Shown: positions 11,422 through 22,770 of the stretch, one piece after another
Layout of the letters: every line of letters starts with the position of its first letter
Numbering within the stretch: the stretch's first letter is position 1
Assembly (NCBI RefSeq): GCF_002865645.1
Contig: NW_020194512.1
Location: forward strand, 1,647,119-1,711,118
Length of the DNA: 64,000 nucleotides
Direction: 5' to 3'
Source of the DNA: Hyaloscypha bicolor E
Lineage: Eukaryota > Ascomycota > Leotiomycetes > Helotiales > Hyaloscyphaceae
The notes under the pieces: generated by a model
Database searches by the model: none
What the model was told of the DNA's origin: nothing
Seen by the model: only the letters and a program-made list of their open reading frames with translations
Program-made: the position numbers and the translations under genes

Positions 11422-14404
11422 TCATCTTCTCCAACGTTTCCTCGACTCATAAGTCGCAATTTCATCGCAATTTCTCTTGGTCTTTCTTTCAGCATCACCC
11501 TTGAACTCTATGGGATCTGGGCTCGGCTGTTGCAAGGCCTTTTGATATCTCAAGACCCGTTGAAGTTCTGAAAAATCTGAAGGAAACAGGATTCTCCAAC
11601 GATTCTCGATCATATCCTCGATCACATCCTCGACCGTGTGAGACGTATGGTCCGGGGTTCTTAACGACCAGTTGATTGGGTGGTTGAGTGTACATGTAGT
11701 GAATACACTTGCGCCGTAGGTCAGCATGGTTGTGAAAAGACGTGGATCATAGCGTGAGTATTTTATGTGAGCATTGGTCAAGGCGTATTGCCATGGACTG
11801 TTCCCGCGCCAAAGTTGATTGGGGTTTGCACCATGTCTCAAAAGTATATCGGCCATTCGAGGAGACCATGGCATTAGTTGTTGATCGTTCCCACGGATGA
11901 GTGCCTCAAACAGTAATGGGGTTACTCGCTGCTCAAGTACGAGCGATCTGTCTTCTCTCACCTCCCTCTCAACATAGAAGTGAAGCCCATGTCGGATCGC
12001 AAGTACAATGAAGTTTCGTTTCCATTTCCGTGGTTTGTCGCAGGCCATCCATGACTCAATGGGAAGAAAATAACTGGAGACAAGACTTGCACTCAGCGGC
12101 CCCCCATCTATTCGCCATTTTTGCATCCCCACGCGAGAAAGCTCGTCAATGACGGACAAATAATTAAGCTTATCAGCGTCTTTCACCTCCGTAGCATAGC
12201 CCATGGTTGTGCTTATTGAAGCCAATACATCAGCGTTATCGTAGGGAGGCATAATTATTTGAATGCCTGCATTACCGCAAAAGAGATCCCTCTTTATCAT
12301 GATGACACATGATATTGCTATAGATAGGTTAGGATCAAAGTCGGGGGTACTGATTGCGGCTGAGATCAGAACCCTCGCCCTCGCTGTGTCGAGGAAGTCC
12401 TTGACAGTTTTATGCATAAAATGCACCGTCGAATAGCAGTTGGGAACTACACTGGCGCCGTCCAAATTGTGTAATTCTAGCAGCCCACCGCACCGACTTT
12501 TCAAATGAATATCCAATTCTTGAATTCGAGAGTTGGCTTCATCATGGCCAATTGGCCCTTTGCCCTCGTCAAGTAGCATGTTCTGGAATGTTCCCTTAAG
12601 TGCAAATTCAAATTCGAGTGCGGAAACGTTCCTACAAGACAACCTCACAAGTGTTTCAAAGATTCGAAAAGTTCGGGCGGCTTGCTCCCGGTAGAGAGGA
12701 TCGACATGGGTCAGCATGTGCGTATAGAACTTATCTAGATCCGAGGGGAGTTCAGAAAGTCGCCTTCGAAGGTCGCCGATACAATCGCGATTTCTGAGCC
12801 CATTCAAAAGTGACTTGACAACGAGCGTGACCCATAGAAAGACCCCAGAAGCTTTTGTAACCACTTCATTCACCAATTCTGCAGCATGGGCAGGTTCGGC
12901 ATCCTTGAGGAGTCGCATTCTATCATGGCCTTCGAGTTTGTCAAAGACATAAGCTTGTATATCGTCGAATGTGAGGTCTTGCAGCCGAAGCATGGGCATG
13001 CCTTTGAAGGCATCATCAAATACCACCCAAGGTCTACTCGACACACATAACTTTACGTTTGAGGTTCTCGAGGATAGACCTTTGAAGAATTCGGCGATTT
13101 CCTCGTGGTCACCGTCATATTCATCCAGCCCGTCGATGAAGAAGCACACCTTTGAGGAGCTGGGGAGAAGGACAATCCAACGTTTAAAAGCTTTCTGTAG
13201 TGTCGACAAGGAGTAAAGATGGTCGCGAATTTTTGTGTGATTGACCGTAGAAGAGGAATACATGGCCCATTCCTCCGGAAACACGACGCGAACAAGGTTT
13301 GGTTGTTGCTGTAAAGCTTGAAAAAGTAAGGATTTGAGAAGTCCTGCTTGTGATCGCTGGATGGGAGAGCCACTGTTCCAGAAAAAAAATCCTGATATGT
13401 CGAGACTTGACTCGCCAGCCCAATAATTGAGCTGCTGACGAGTTTTGGCGTTATTGAATATATATCGCATCAAGGTCGACTTGCCACTGCCAGCTTTGCC
13501 GTTGATCCAATAGAGCCCACTTCCTGTCCTGAGCCATTCCCGGAAATTGCTCCAAGGACAGCCTTCTTTTCGGGTTTCATCGAAAATCCATCTGAAAGTC
13601 TGGCGGTGCGCTTCAGGAATGGCATCATGGCGATCATCAATCATGGTGAAATGAAGGTTCTGTACCATTTCCACTTCGATTGTCTGCGCTTCTGATATTG
13701 CTAGCAAAGTTGAGGACTGAGTACTGCTAGCGTTCTCGGTTGACTTCCGAAAAATATGATCTCTGTGGTTGAGAAGGTCTTCCCTAATCAGGGTGCGGGT
13801 CTCGAGAAGGGCTGCTATACTTTTGGAAGCATACGCATTCAAGGATGAGATAACCTCATCTTGCCGAAGTAACAGAGCTCCGGCTTTTTTCCTACATGGG
13901 GTGATGAGCCTCTGCGCAGGAGAAAATCTATGTTCTGCCTCGGGATGGAAAGGAGAAGATATACCTGATGGAGGCAATGAGATGTGAATTGAGCTCCTCG
14001 CGACAATCGGCAATTCTCCTCGCCAGAGAGTCTACACCATCTTTCATGCACACGGCCTTGAGTGCTTGCCTGAAGCTCTTCCACTTCCGAGATGTATTTT
14101 TTTCATCAAGTTGAACCTTTTCCAAACGGGAAAGCAGCTCCCCAGACAGCTTGACACAAACGCAGCAGATAATTTCGAGCGCTTTCGCGTCGGGCGACAG
14201 GTCGCCCAATCTTTCAAGTTCTCTCCACGAACTCCTGACACCGTTTGTTAATTCAATCAATCGCCGGGTGGCATTCCCACACTCGATATGGTCCAGTAGC
14301 GCTCCATGCCTGTAGAGTTGCTGCGACTTCGAGACGAGGCTGCCACCAAACTGGACGAGTTGAGCGACAGCTGCCGCAATATCCAGCGCCGAGAGCGGGT
14401 CCAT
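11422..14404 (-). CDS. NLR-like STAND ATPase: SesA-like N-domain, NACHT, degenerate ankyrin tail
   Basis: Probable fungal NOD-like receptor of the kind linked to heterokaryon incompatibility or non-self sensing. ATG at 14404; exons 14404-13965 and 13891-11422 with a 73-nt intron; 969 aa. The N-terminus (MDPLSALDIAAAVAQLVQF) is the usual start of SesA/HeLo-like signalling domains on fungal NACHT proteins. The NACHT domain has Walker A GKAGSGKST near residue 280 and Walker B CFFIDGLDEYDG, followed by VKLCVSSRPW (sensor) and SGVFLWVTLVVKSLL, a typical fungal motif. Near the C-terminus, ADILLRHGANPNQLWRGN and a following LTYGAS resemble one or two worn ankyrin repeats. No long array of near-identical repeats is seen, so it is probably not a rapidly diversifying repeat type. 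No obvious effector partner gene is adjacent. Confidence 0.85.
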
Positions 14405-15240
14405 CACAGCCGAAAATGCGGGGAAAAATCATGAACGGAGAGGCGAGGCTTTGCAGGACAGAAAAGAGGCAGGTTGACGGTCGTGAAGAAATCGACAGGC
14501 CACTTGCCAACACAGCCGCAGTCAGCCTTGAGGTTCGCCCATCGCGAGAGTCGCTTGACCACCCAATACTATTGATTCGTCGACATGTAGCTCTTTTCTT
14601 CCCAGGCTAGCTTTTGTACTTCGCTGCTCAGAAGGTTTGAGAATTTGTGGAATGCAGTCGTTGATCCCACGTGGGGACAAGGTCGATGTGGAAGCAGCAT
14701 CAACCTCAATATTCACGTAGCACTGGCTCGTGCTCACGCCCCATTCTCACTGTTGACCTTGCTTTGTGCTGTGTTGTGTACTGTAGCGAAGAGTATGCTC
14801 CTTCGAGTCAGATCGGATTTGGCGAGTGTAGTGAGGCGTGAGGCTGCATCCGCCACAGGCCACCACAGCCCCACCTCTGGACAGGATCAACATCGGCCGC
14901 TAGAAAGCGCTTCAACTCAACACAGCCTGCCTCGTCTTCTTCCACGATTCACCTCTGCGAGGCTTCCCTCATCGTAGGAAGCTGCGACATTCATCATATC
15001 GATCGAGAGGACAAATGAAGAAGAGAGGGGAGGATTATTCACGAGCCCCCATTAGTCTTAACTTCGCGGGGCAGGGACTTGTCTCGCTTCGTACGTCATC
15101 CAGGGCCACCCAGGCAGGAAGCACATGATCAGCTCTCTTCAGACCTTCAACATATACAAAGACGGTATTTCGAGCACAGCATCCTCTCTACGAAACGACA
15201 TTCATGAGCCGGCGAAAGGGGACTCACGAACGGTGCGGCC
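14405..15240. promoter_or_regulatory. Divergent promoter region of the NACHT and MIT-AAA genes
   Basis: 836 bp lie between the divergent start codons. Several short frames lie on both strands but none has a recognisable motif. No tRNA-like B box or tandem array is seen. Confidence 0.45.
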
Positions 15241-17980
15241 ATGATGCGAAACAAGACCTCGTCGTCCTTGCAGAAGACGTACGATGAATGCTATCTGATA
15301 TGTTCGACTGCCGTGTATTTCGAGGGCCAGGTCAGAATTCCTATGGACTTTGAGCTCTCAAACACTGCCGGAGCTCAGATACTTGAGTGAAATACAATAG
15401 GCTAACGGCGATTATGGCAGGGAAATGAAGCAGAGGCTTTACGATCATGGCGCTCCGCCCTCGACCAAATCTACTATCACAACGCGTACCGCGTGCCTGC
15501 AGGTTATGTCCCGAAATCCGAGACCGAAAAGGCGCTGAAAGACAGTCTTCGGGACATGGAAATGCAGTGCAAAGAGCGGGTTGACTTGTTGGAAGCATTG
15601 AGACAGTCCAGACAAGAGAAAGCAGCAGCAGATGCGTCCACAGAAGAACACAGTGGGAAAATACATAAGAGTTCGTCGAGGATACCAAGACAGAGCTCTG
15701 AGTCCGAGAATCGTGATCGAGGCTTCATTGGAAATGGGACCATTCCGGCTGTTGGATACCCTGACCTCTCGAGGCCTGCTCCGCCTCTGCCTCAACGACC
15801 TGCGATGGTATCCAAGAACAGCTCTGAACAAGCAGTCGTGGGGTTAAGATCAGCAGCCAATTGCCCATCCTTATATCCTCCTTCGTCTTCTTCAAGAACA
15901 ATCACACCTACTTATTCCGCTACATTAGCACCGCCAACGAAGACCTCGAGAAGTCCAAGTCCCGAGAAGGGCCGAACAATGCTCCACACATTACGATCTG
16001 GCGATAGGAGTTCGAGGAAAACGCGGGCATCAGGCGTCAAAAGAGAAAACCCTATCACGAATAAGGCTGCATCATTGGCATGGCAATCAGTGGGGAGGTC
16101 AAGCAGGGATAGGCTTGGACGTAGCCTCGATGCGGAAGCTGATCAAAGCTCTACGACACTCCCAGAGCCTGGTCGAAAAGATAGCACTAGCGATCCGGCA
16201 CCAGTTCGACCATCGTCATCGAATAATATTCGCTATGATAGCAGAACGAGAACTCTTGTCCACGAATCTCACTCACATCTTCCCGTATCAAGCCCTCCGG
16301 ATCTGCTGACTGGGAAGGTGGAGCTATTTAATACTACTGGCCGCTCAAACGGCTACCCTTTCCCTCCAACAGACCCAGGCCGACCAGGTCTGGTTTCTGG
16401 GTCCATCCTCAGTACATCTTCCCTTCGAGACTTGATAGATCTCGAACCTCCAACACCTCCTGTCGCTGAACCAAGAAAGACTCCTCCACCACCTCCACCG
16501 CACTCAAGATCACCAACAAAGTTTGAGCCTGTATCTTATCCTACCTATTTGAAAGAATACCCGGAGACTGGCTCCAGGAGGAGTAAGGCAGAAAAGGGCT
16601 TGCCCATACGGCGGAAACATGTGGCCAAGGAAGGAACAGATGTTGAAAGCTCTTCCAGCAAAGTTTCCAGAAAGCCTGTTTCTGCAAATACTTTGCCACC
16701 ACGACATCGTGATCGACATCAAGAAAGGGACGATGCAAGAAGAGCGCAGAGGAGGGAAGCCAAGAAGCCCAGAGATGAAGAGGTATCTTCCCAGAGTGTC
16801 GACGATGACACAAATAGCAGTGGAGGTCAGGCCTCAAAGCCGAAGAGAAAGTTGAAACAGAAACAGAAAGAAAAACCGATACTCGCCGAACCCACTACTC
16901 CAACTTCTGATGATTCTGCAGCCTCCGACACGGACGATGCGAAGAAGGCTTGGGAAGAGAAAGTCAAGCAGCTTATGAAACATTTGCCCAAAGGAGTTGA
17001 TGAGGGCGCTGCAAAACAAATTTTCAACGAGATTGTAGTCCATGGCGATGAGGTTCATTGGGACGATGTCGCGGGTCTCGACATCGCCAAGAATGCTCTC
17101 AAAGAAGCAGTTGTGTACCCTTTCCTACGACCAGATCTCTTCATGGGTCTTCGTGAACCAGCTCGAGGCATGCTGCTATTCGGTCCCCCTGGCACAGGAA
17201 AGACCATGCTAGCCAGAGCTGTGGCCACCGAGTCGAGGTCAACATTTTTCTCGATTTCTGCAAGTAGCTTAACAAGCAAATATCTTGGAGAGTCCGAGAA
17301 GCTCGTTCGAGCGTTGTTTTCTCTGGCGAAAGCTCTCGCCCCTAGCATTATCTTTGTCGACGAGATCGATTCCTTACTTTCTTCACGGTCCGGTTCAGGT
17401 GAACATGAGGCGACAAGAAGGATTAAGACCGAGTTTCTGATTCAATGGAGTGATTTGCAACGTGCTGCAGCAGGGAGAGAGCAAAGCGAGAAAGAAAAGG
17501 AAAGAGGCGATGCGAGTCGGGTGCTTGTACTGGCTGCAACAAATTTGCCTTGGGCAATTGATGAGGCGGCCAGACGAAGATTTGTGAGAAGGCAATATAT
17601 TCCGTTGCCGGAAGACGAGACAAGAGCTACCCAATTGAGGACCCTGTTAGGACATCAGAAACACAACCTAGACGAAGATGATATCCAGAGACTGGTGGAA
17701 CTAACTGATGGTTTGTTTCCTGTTCTTCATTATGGACATAATACTGATTTATTTGAAAGGTTTCTCTGGTTCTGATATCACTGCATTGGCAAAAGATGCA
17801 GCAATGGGCCCTTTAAGATCTCTAGGCGAAGCCTTACTCCACATGTCCATGGATCAAATTCGACCGATCCAGTTCCAGGATTTTGAAGCTAGTTTGATCA
17901 ATATCAGACCTAGTGTTAGTAAGCAAGGCCTGAAGGAATTTGAAGAATGGGCAAGGGAGTTTGGCGAGAGGGGTGGCTAG
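15241..17980 (+). CDS. MIT-domain AAA ATPase of the Sap1/Yta6 (spastin/fidgetin/VPS4-related) group
   Basis: Meiotic-clade AAA ATPase; relatives sever microtubules or remodel ESCRT, and the fungal Sap1/Yta6 role is poorly defined. Exons: 15241-15330, 15421-17710 and 17760-17980; 866 aa. The N-terminal 75 residues ([17 protein letters not shown] joined to [19 protein letters not shown]) form a MIT-like helical bundle. A disordered Ser/Pro/Arg-rich linker of about 450 residues follows. The AAA domain starts near [20 protein letters not shown], with Walker A GPPGTGKT (about 618) and Walker [13 protein letters not shown] (about 673). [13 protein letters not shown] carries the second-region-of-homology arginines, in the form typical of Sap1/Yta6. 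The last exon supplies [19 protein letters not shown] and the C-terminal helix. All ATPase motifs look intact. Confidence 0.9.
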
Positions 17981-18356
17981 GGTCTCGTTTTCTTGCTGTA
18001 ATATATTAGGGTCAAGGAAAGGAATAGAAGGTTACCGGGTCTGATGATACCGTTATTGGATCATGAAGAAGACAAATGCTTATATTTAGATGTCTGTACC
18101 CTGATAATACGAACTGTGATGGTTGTGTAGAGGTATTCAAACGCGGACTCTGATTGATGAGGTCGCATTTCCTTAATCTCACTCTTCACCTCTCGCCAAT
18201 ACAAAACTCAATCATCATATCTCGACTCGGGGTATCGGGGAAACCGATGAGAGCTTTCGTTTCTTACACTGCTCATCTAATGCATCACTCCATGCAATGC
18301 CCGTCATAGAATACACCCAGTCCCAAACGCCTTCAAATTTGCCCCCTCCCACCAAT
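17981..18356. other. Convergent 3' region between the MIT-AAA gene and uS17m
   Basis: 376 bp between two stop codons, expected to hold both polyadenylation regions. No gene is seen. Confidence 0.5.
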
Positions 18357-19073
18357 CTATAACCGCCACCAAGACTTCGGCTTCTGCGCCTCATCTTCTT
18401 CTTTCGCTTCCTCTTTCGCTTCCTTCGCTGCCTTTTCATCCTCAGAAACAGAACTCTCCTCTCTCCCCTCCGCACTCCCCACCTGTATCTGCTCTGCTTC
18501 TTTCACCTCCTGCACACGCGCAGCCTGCACAACGGCTTCCCCACCCTCCTTACTCTCCCCTCCCTTTGCCCTCTCACTCTCAGCCCCAGCCGCCCCCTCC
18601 CTCCGCTTAGCCTTCCTCCTCTCCTCCCTCGCCCTCCTCTTCTCCTCTCTCATCCCCAGCCTCTCCTCCAGCGTCGGTACGGGCGGGCGACTTTCAATCG
18701 GCTCACCAAACGGCGCGAGAATGCTATTAACAACATGATGCACTTGTTTGCTAGCCCGCCAGCCAGGAGAGATGGAGATCACATCGCCAATTCTGAGGGA
18801 GGAGTTAGGGTCGTGGACGAGGATGTTGCGGGACTGGTTGAAATGCTAGACACCATTGTTAGCACCTGAGTCCTATTGAATTGAAGGGGCGGAGGAAGGC
18901 AAGAAGAGGGAGGGGAATAAAATAGGATGGAGAGAAAGGCACACTTTTCCAATATGGTTGTTCCATTTCTGCACGCCGACCCTCACTTTCACAGTCTTCT
19001 CCATGAGGCCCGCGGACACGACAACGGCGTTCGTTTGCCGTGTCACCGATGCGGCAATCTTTTGAACAGACAT
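18357..19073 (-). CDS. mrps17: Mitochondrial small-subunit ribosomal protein uS17m
   Basis: Component of the mitochondrial 37S ribosomal subunit. ATG at 19073; exons 19073-18945 and 18845-18357 with a 99-nt intron; 205 aa. The OB-fold core reads ASVTRQTNAVVVSAGLMEKT, KVRVGVQKWNNHIGK, then HFNQSRNILVHDPNSSLRIGD across the intron and ISPGWRASKQVHHVV. This matches S17: VxSxxMxKTxxVxV followed by a basic partner strand. After about residue 110 the protein has a Lys/Arg/Glu-rich, low-complexity extension, typical of mitochondrial ribosomal proteins and ending KSWWRL. A TTG codon 9 bp upstream is in frame but there is no other ATG, so 19073 is the start. Confidence 0.9.
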
Positions 19074-19670
19074 CTTGATCAAATGTCAATTCGTGCTCGA
19101 GTTGTGGAGTCGATTGGGTTCACAAATCACGATGGGAGCTGGGGGCGTGAGGTGAGCTCGAGATTGAACTTTTGGTCGGGAGAATATTTTTCCGTTCCGA
19201 GATTGGCACGTGATGCGCTCAATGTCCAAGAAAGGAACCTTTAATGGATCTGAACATCAACATATAACGAGGATGGTACAAGCTGTGTATTCGTGCACTC
19301 ACAGAAGGCCTCTTTGGGAAGTGGGTCTTTGGCTTTTTTTCTTCGGAAGTTTGGTGAGTCTGGCTGTGGTTGGCGCTTCAGCTTATTCCCTGACTCTGTC
19401 TGAATGGAACGGCCGGCTTGTTTAAATCCAGACTTGGAAGCTGATGAGCTTAAGTATTGGTCGGAAGCAATCGAACACGCTAAAACCCGATGTGTAGGAC
19501 CAGGGGTGGAAGTATTCCCTGATCAACCTAATTAATCTCAAATCAGGAGATATATTTTTGTAAATTCGCTGTACTGTTTGTTTTGTACTTCAGACCAGAC
19601 CCAAAACGCCAAATTCCTTGCCTTTCGTGTATACCGAACGCCATCAAGCGAAGGCATTAATCATATTTGA
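19074..19670. other. Intergenic region upstream of uS17m
   Basis: It holds the uS17m promoter and the 3' flank of the next gene. Short frames only; nothing recognisable. Confidence 0.5.
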
Positions 19671-22118
19671 TCAAACAGGGGACCCAACAAGGAAATTCAA
19701 GCCCCCAGCAATATTTGACATCTCAACAAAACAGCCATCATCATCCGTATCAACTCCTTTCCTCATCAAGAGTTCACTGGAGGCAAAACCTCTCTTCTCA
19801 CGAATCATTCGCAGACCATGACCTGCCGCCTTAATGCTCCCTGTCATCGTCTTCGCGTATAACGTGCCTTCCCATACGGCAGGATAGCGAACGGAGATAC
19901 TTGAGGATTGTGAACCATGGCTTGACTGGAGGTTTCGTAGCGTCTTTTTCTTGAAGGCATCTGGGTCATCCACCGTGAATAGCGCCTTCTCCATGCTTGG
20001 GGGGGAAATGAGGTAAGGATCATCGTCGTGGATGGGAAGGTAAGGATTTGACTGAGGCCGCCGCTCTGGTCTTTCATCTACATACGGTACCATAGTGATG
20101 AAGATGGGGTCCAATACATCGATGTCAATACCTCCACTGACGGTATGGGTGTTGAACGAATTTGGCGGGAGTCCCGACACGTTGGCGCTCCCCGCTTGCA
20201 GGACTGGCATCGTGGCGATGTGAATGCTGCCAGATACGGAATTGAAATTGCTGACCGAGCCGAGGTAGAATGACCCATTGATGCTACCGGCGCTTGAATG
20301 GACCCGAGTGGTGTAATTTCGAGGAGGAGGAACGTAAGTCGGATTTACTGCGCCTCTAACTGGCAAATTGACTTCGATCGAACCGGAAGCAGTCTGGGCC
20401 TCGAGTTCTGCTGGCGCTGGCGCAGCAGGCAAGACGGGCTGTGGGAATACATTTACTTTTATGGATCCCGATTGTGAAGACAGGCCGAGGTAGTCCATGA
20501 GAGGGTAACATCCAGTAATTGAGCCCGACACGGTTTCCACGAGGATGCGCCGTGATGAGAAGGGAGGATTGGCCCGGGCGGTAGACGACGAAACGCCACC
20601 ACTCTTATCCAAATCCGTGGAAGGAGAAATCTCGGACAATGCGGGGAGCTCGGTGGTCGACCCCAAAAGGCTGGTCTCTGGAAACGCCACTTGACCAGTG
20701 GTGGTGCCAAATATTGACTGTCCACTCACATTGATCTTAATGTCTTCCACCACCCTCAAGGTAAGATGGATAGCCTCGATCATTAAGCTCGTAAACTCTG
20801 CATCCTCTGGAAACCATGCTGTAATCTCGAGAGAGACGCAATGCGGGCCTCTGCCATCAAGTCGAGCATATTTTGGGGTACTGACATGCAAAACTCTAGT
20901 TGCGTGGTTCCAAGTCTTCCTCACCTTTAAACTGGGGTCGCTGACACGGGCGTCAACAGTGATGAATGCCTGGTTGCCATGGCTCGAATCCTTTGGTATT
21001 CGCCTCAAACGGATCTCGCCCGCAGTTCCCACGTTGACCGTGCGGTATCCGTCATCTCCATCATAAGTCATTTGAACGATAGTCAGGTCCGCACCAATTG
21101 GGAATTCGTAGGTAGCCACATCTTCGTTATGTGTAGCCGAGGGACAGTACGGTCCCGCAGCATCGTCCGGCCGATCATTAGATGGCGGCATGTCTTTTGG
21201 TGGGTTTAGGTCGTGGCCCTAGGACTTTATCAGCCAATTATAATATGCGAACGTTAATTTCAAGAGGCCATTAGATGTGATGAGATGTTTGTTTCACTCC
21301 ACTGGAGACTGGAAAAAGTCGCATATAGGCCACAATTGTGCTTGGGCGGGGAAGCTTGAGCTTACAGATTTAGAACCACCGAAGATGGCAGTCAAGATAG
21401 TGCTTGTCACAGTAAAGGCAAGCGCAACCAGGAGCAGCTTCCGAAGGAAAGTTCGGCAGGGAGAACGTCTTCTAGTACTCCGTGATAGGGAAGTTGACTC
21501 GCTGGGTATTTCTTCTGGACTTCCCATGCTCTCTGGCTCCTCTCGTCGTGGGAGGAATCCTCGCTCAAGGTGTTGCTCTGGGAATGTGTTGTAGGTAATT
21601 GGGCTTGGCGGGCTCTGTTGACTTGGTTGAACAGGTTGACTTGGTGGAGGTTGAATTGGTTGAATTGGCTGAATTGGTTGGCTTGGTTGGCTTGGTTCCT
21701 GAGTGGGGGAGGATGTTGGTTCGGGGGACGGCGTGTATGCTGGAGGGGGACCGTTCATCGAAGCAGGCCGCCTTGGAAACAAGTCATCAAGTCGACGAGA
21801 GGACACTGGAGACGTCGGTATATATGAAGAGTGGGAGGGGACGGAAGTGCCAGCGGAGTGCGCTGACGCGTAACTCTGTGACGGTAACGACGACGAGTGT
21901 TGCGATATCCTCGAGTCTCTTCCCATGCTTTCCAGGAGATGCGGGGGGATCAACGTCTTTGCCTCTGGCTCCTTCGAATCCTCAATTGAAGGGTCGGGGA
22001 CCATGGCCTGGGCCGAGATCTCCCCACGATTGAAGTATCCATCTGCGGGGCTTAATTCGTCACTAAACGATTCATTGTCCGACTCCTCTACAGAGTAAAG
22101 GTTGTCTTGGTGGGGCAT
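19671..22118 (-). CDS. Single-pass membrane protein with SGSI-repeat (DUF4097/adhesin-like) ectodomain
   Basis: Function unknown. ATG at 22118; exons 22118-21366 and 21218-19671 joined across a 147-nt intron (FGGSKS to GHDLNPPKD); 766 aa. Residues 1-220 are Ser/Pro-rich and disordered, with short PIQ repeats (QPIQPIQPIQPPP). A basic stretch (RSTRRRSPCRTFLRK) precedes one hydrophobic segment, LLLVALAFTVTSTILTAIF, near residues 226-244, suggesting the N-terminus is cytosolic. The C-terminal 500 residues carry spaced repeats of the form T/S-x-SGSI: VETVSGSITG, SQSGSIKV, TASGSIEV, SSAGSING, NSVSGSIHI, HTVSGGIDI and KTMTGSIKA. That periodicity suggests a right-handed beta-solenoid like DUF4097 putative adhesins. 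It is divergent from the reductase gene. Topology and fold are inferred. Confidence 0.75.
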
Positions 22119-22770
22119 CTGAGCTTCCGCAGGGTCCGTATGCTGGAGCCTGGAGATGTCGACGCGATGAAAGTGTGAAGTGGGAAGCAATAAATTGTTG
22201 CCTGGAGGAAGCAAGACCAGACGCCTCTCGGTCGCAAAAGATGAGGAGATAAGATGAAGGACGAGATACTTGTGGCAAAACACTTCAAGCACCGAGGCGT
22301 AAGCACGGGGGAATATAAGATGTCAAATTAAGCAGTGTGTGTCATGGAGAGCATGGCGTGCCGGTGCGTAGCAGGTATGCAGGCAGGCAGAAAGAATGGC
22401 AATGAATGAACGAATGAATGCTACAGATCCAGCACCTTGGAGATTCCCCACCGATGATAGATTGTGGTGGGAGAGGGAGCCGGATTATTGGTTGCTGGAG
22501 ACGCTCGTCGCCGCAAGGCTGCATCAGGAAGGTGCGAGGAGGGCTCCTGGGACAGTCTTTTGTCCTGCTGGTCACGTGCCAGGGCTAGGATTAATTAAGA
22601 GTGTGGCTTGGCTTGTGGCTTGTGGCTTGCTCTCCCACATCTTCTTGAGAAAGTAGAATGCTTCGACAACTGCTACAGTATACCTTTAGCAAGAGCAATG
22701 TGCCAACCTAATACATTTATAAGCCGCCACCTCATTCTGTGGGCTCAGAGCCCAGAGCTCAATCCCTCCG
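22119..22770. promoter_or_regulatory. Divergent promoter region of the SGSI membrane protein and reductase genes
   Basis: 652 bp between divergent ATGs. Imperfect GGCTTGTGGCTTGTGGCTTGC repeats occur near 22608-22630. No further sites are assigned. Confidence 0.45.
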
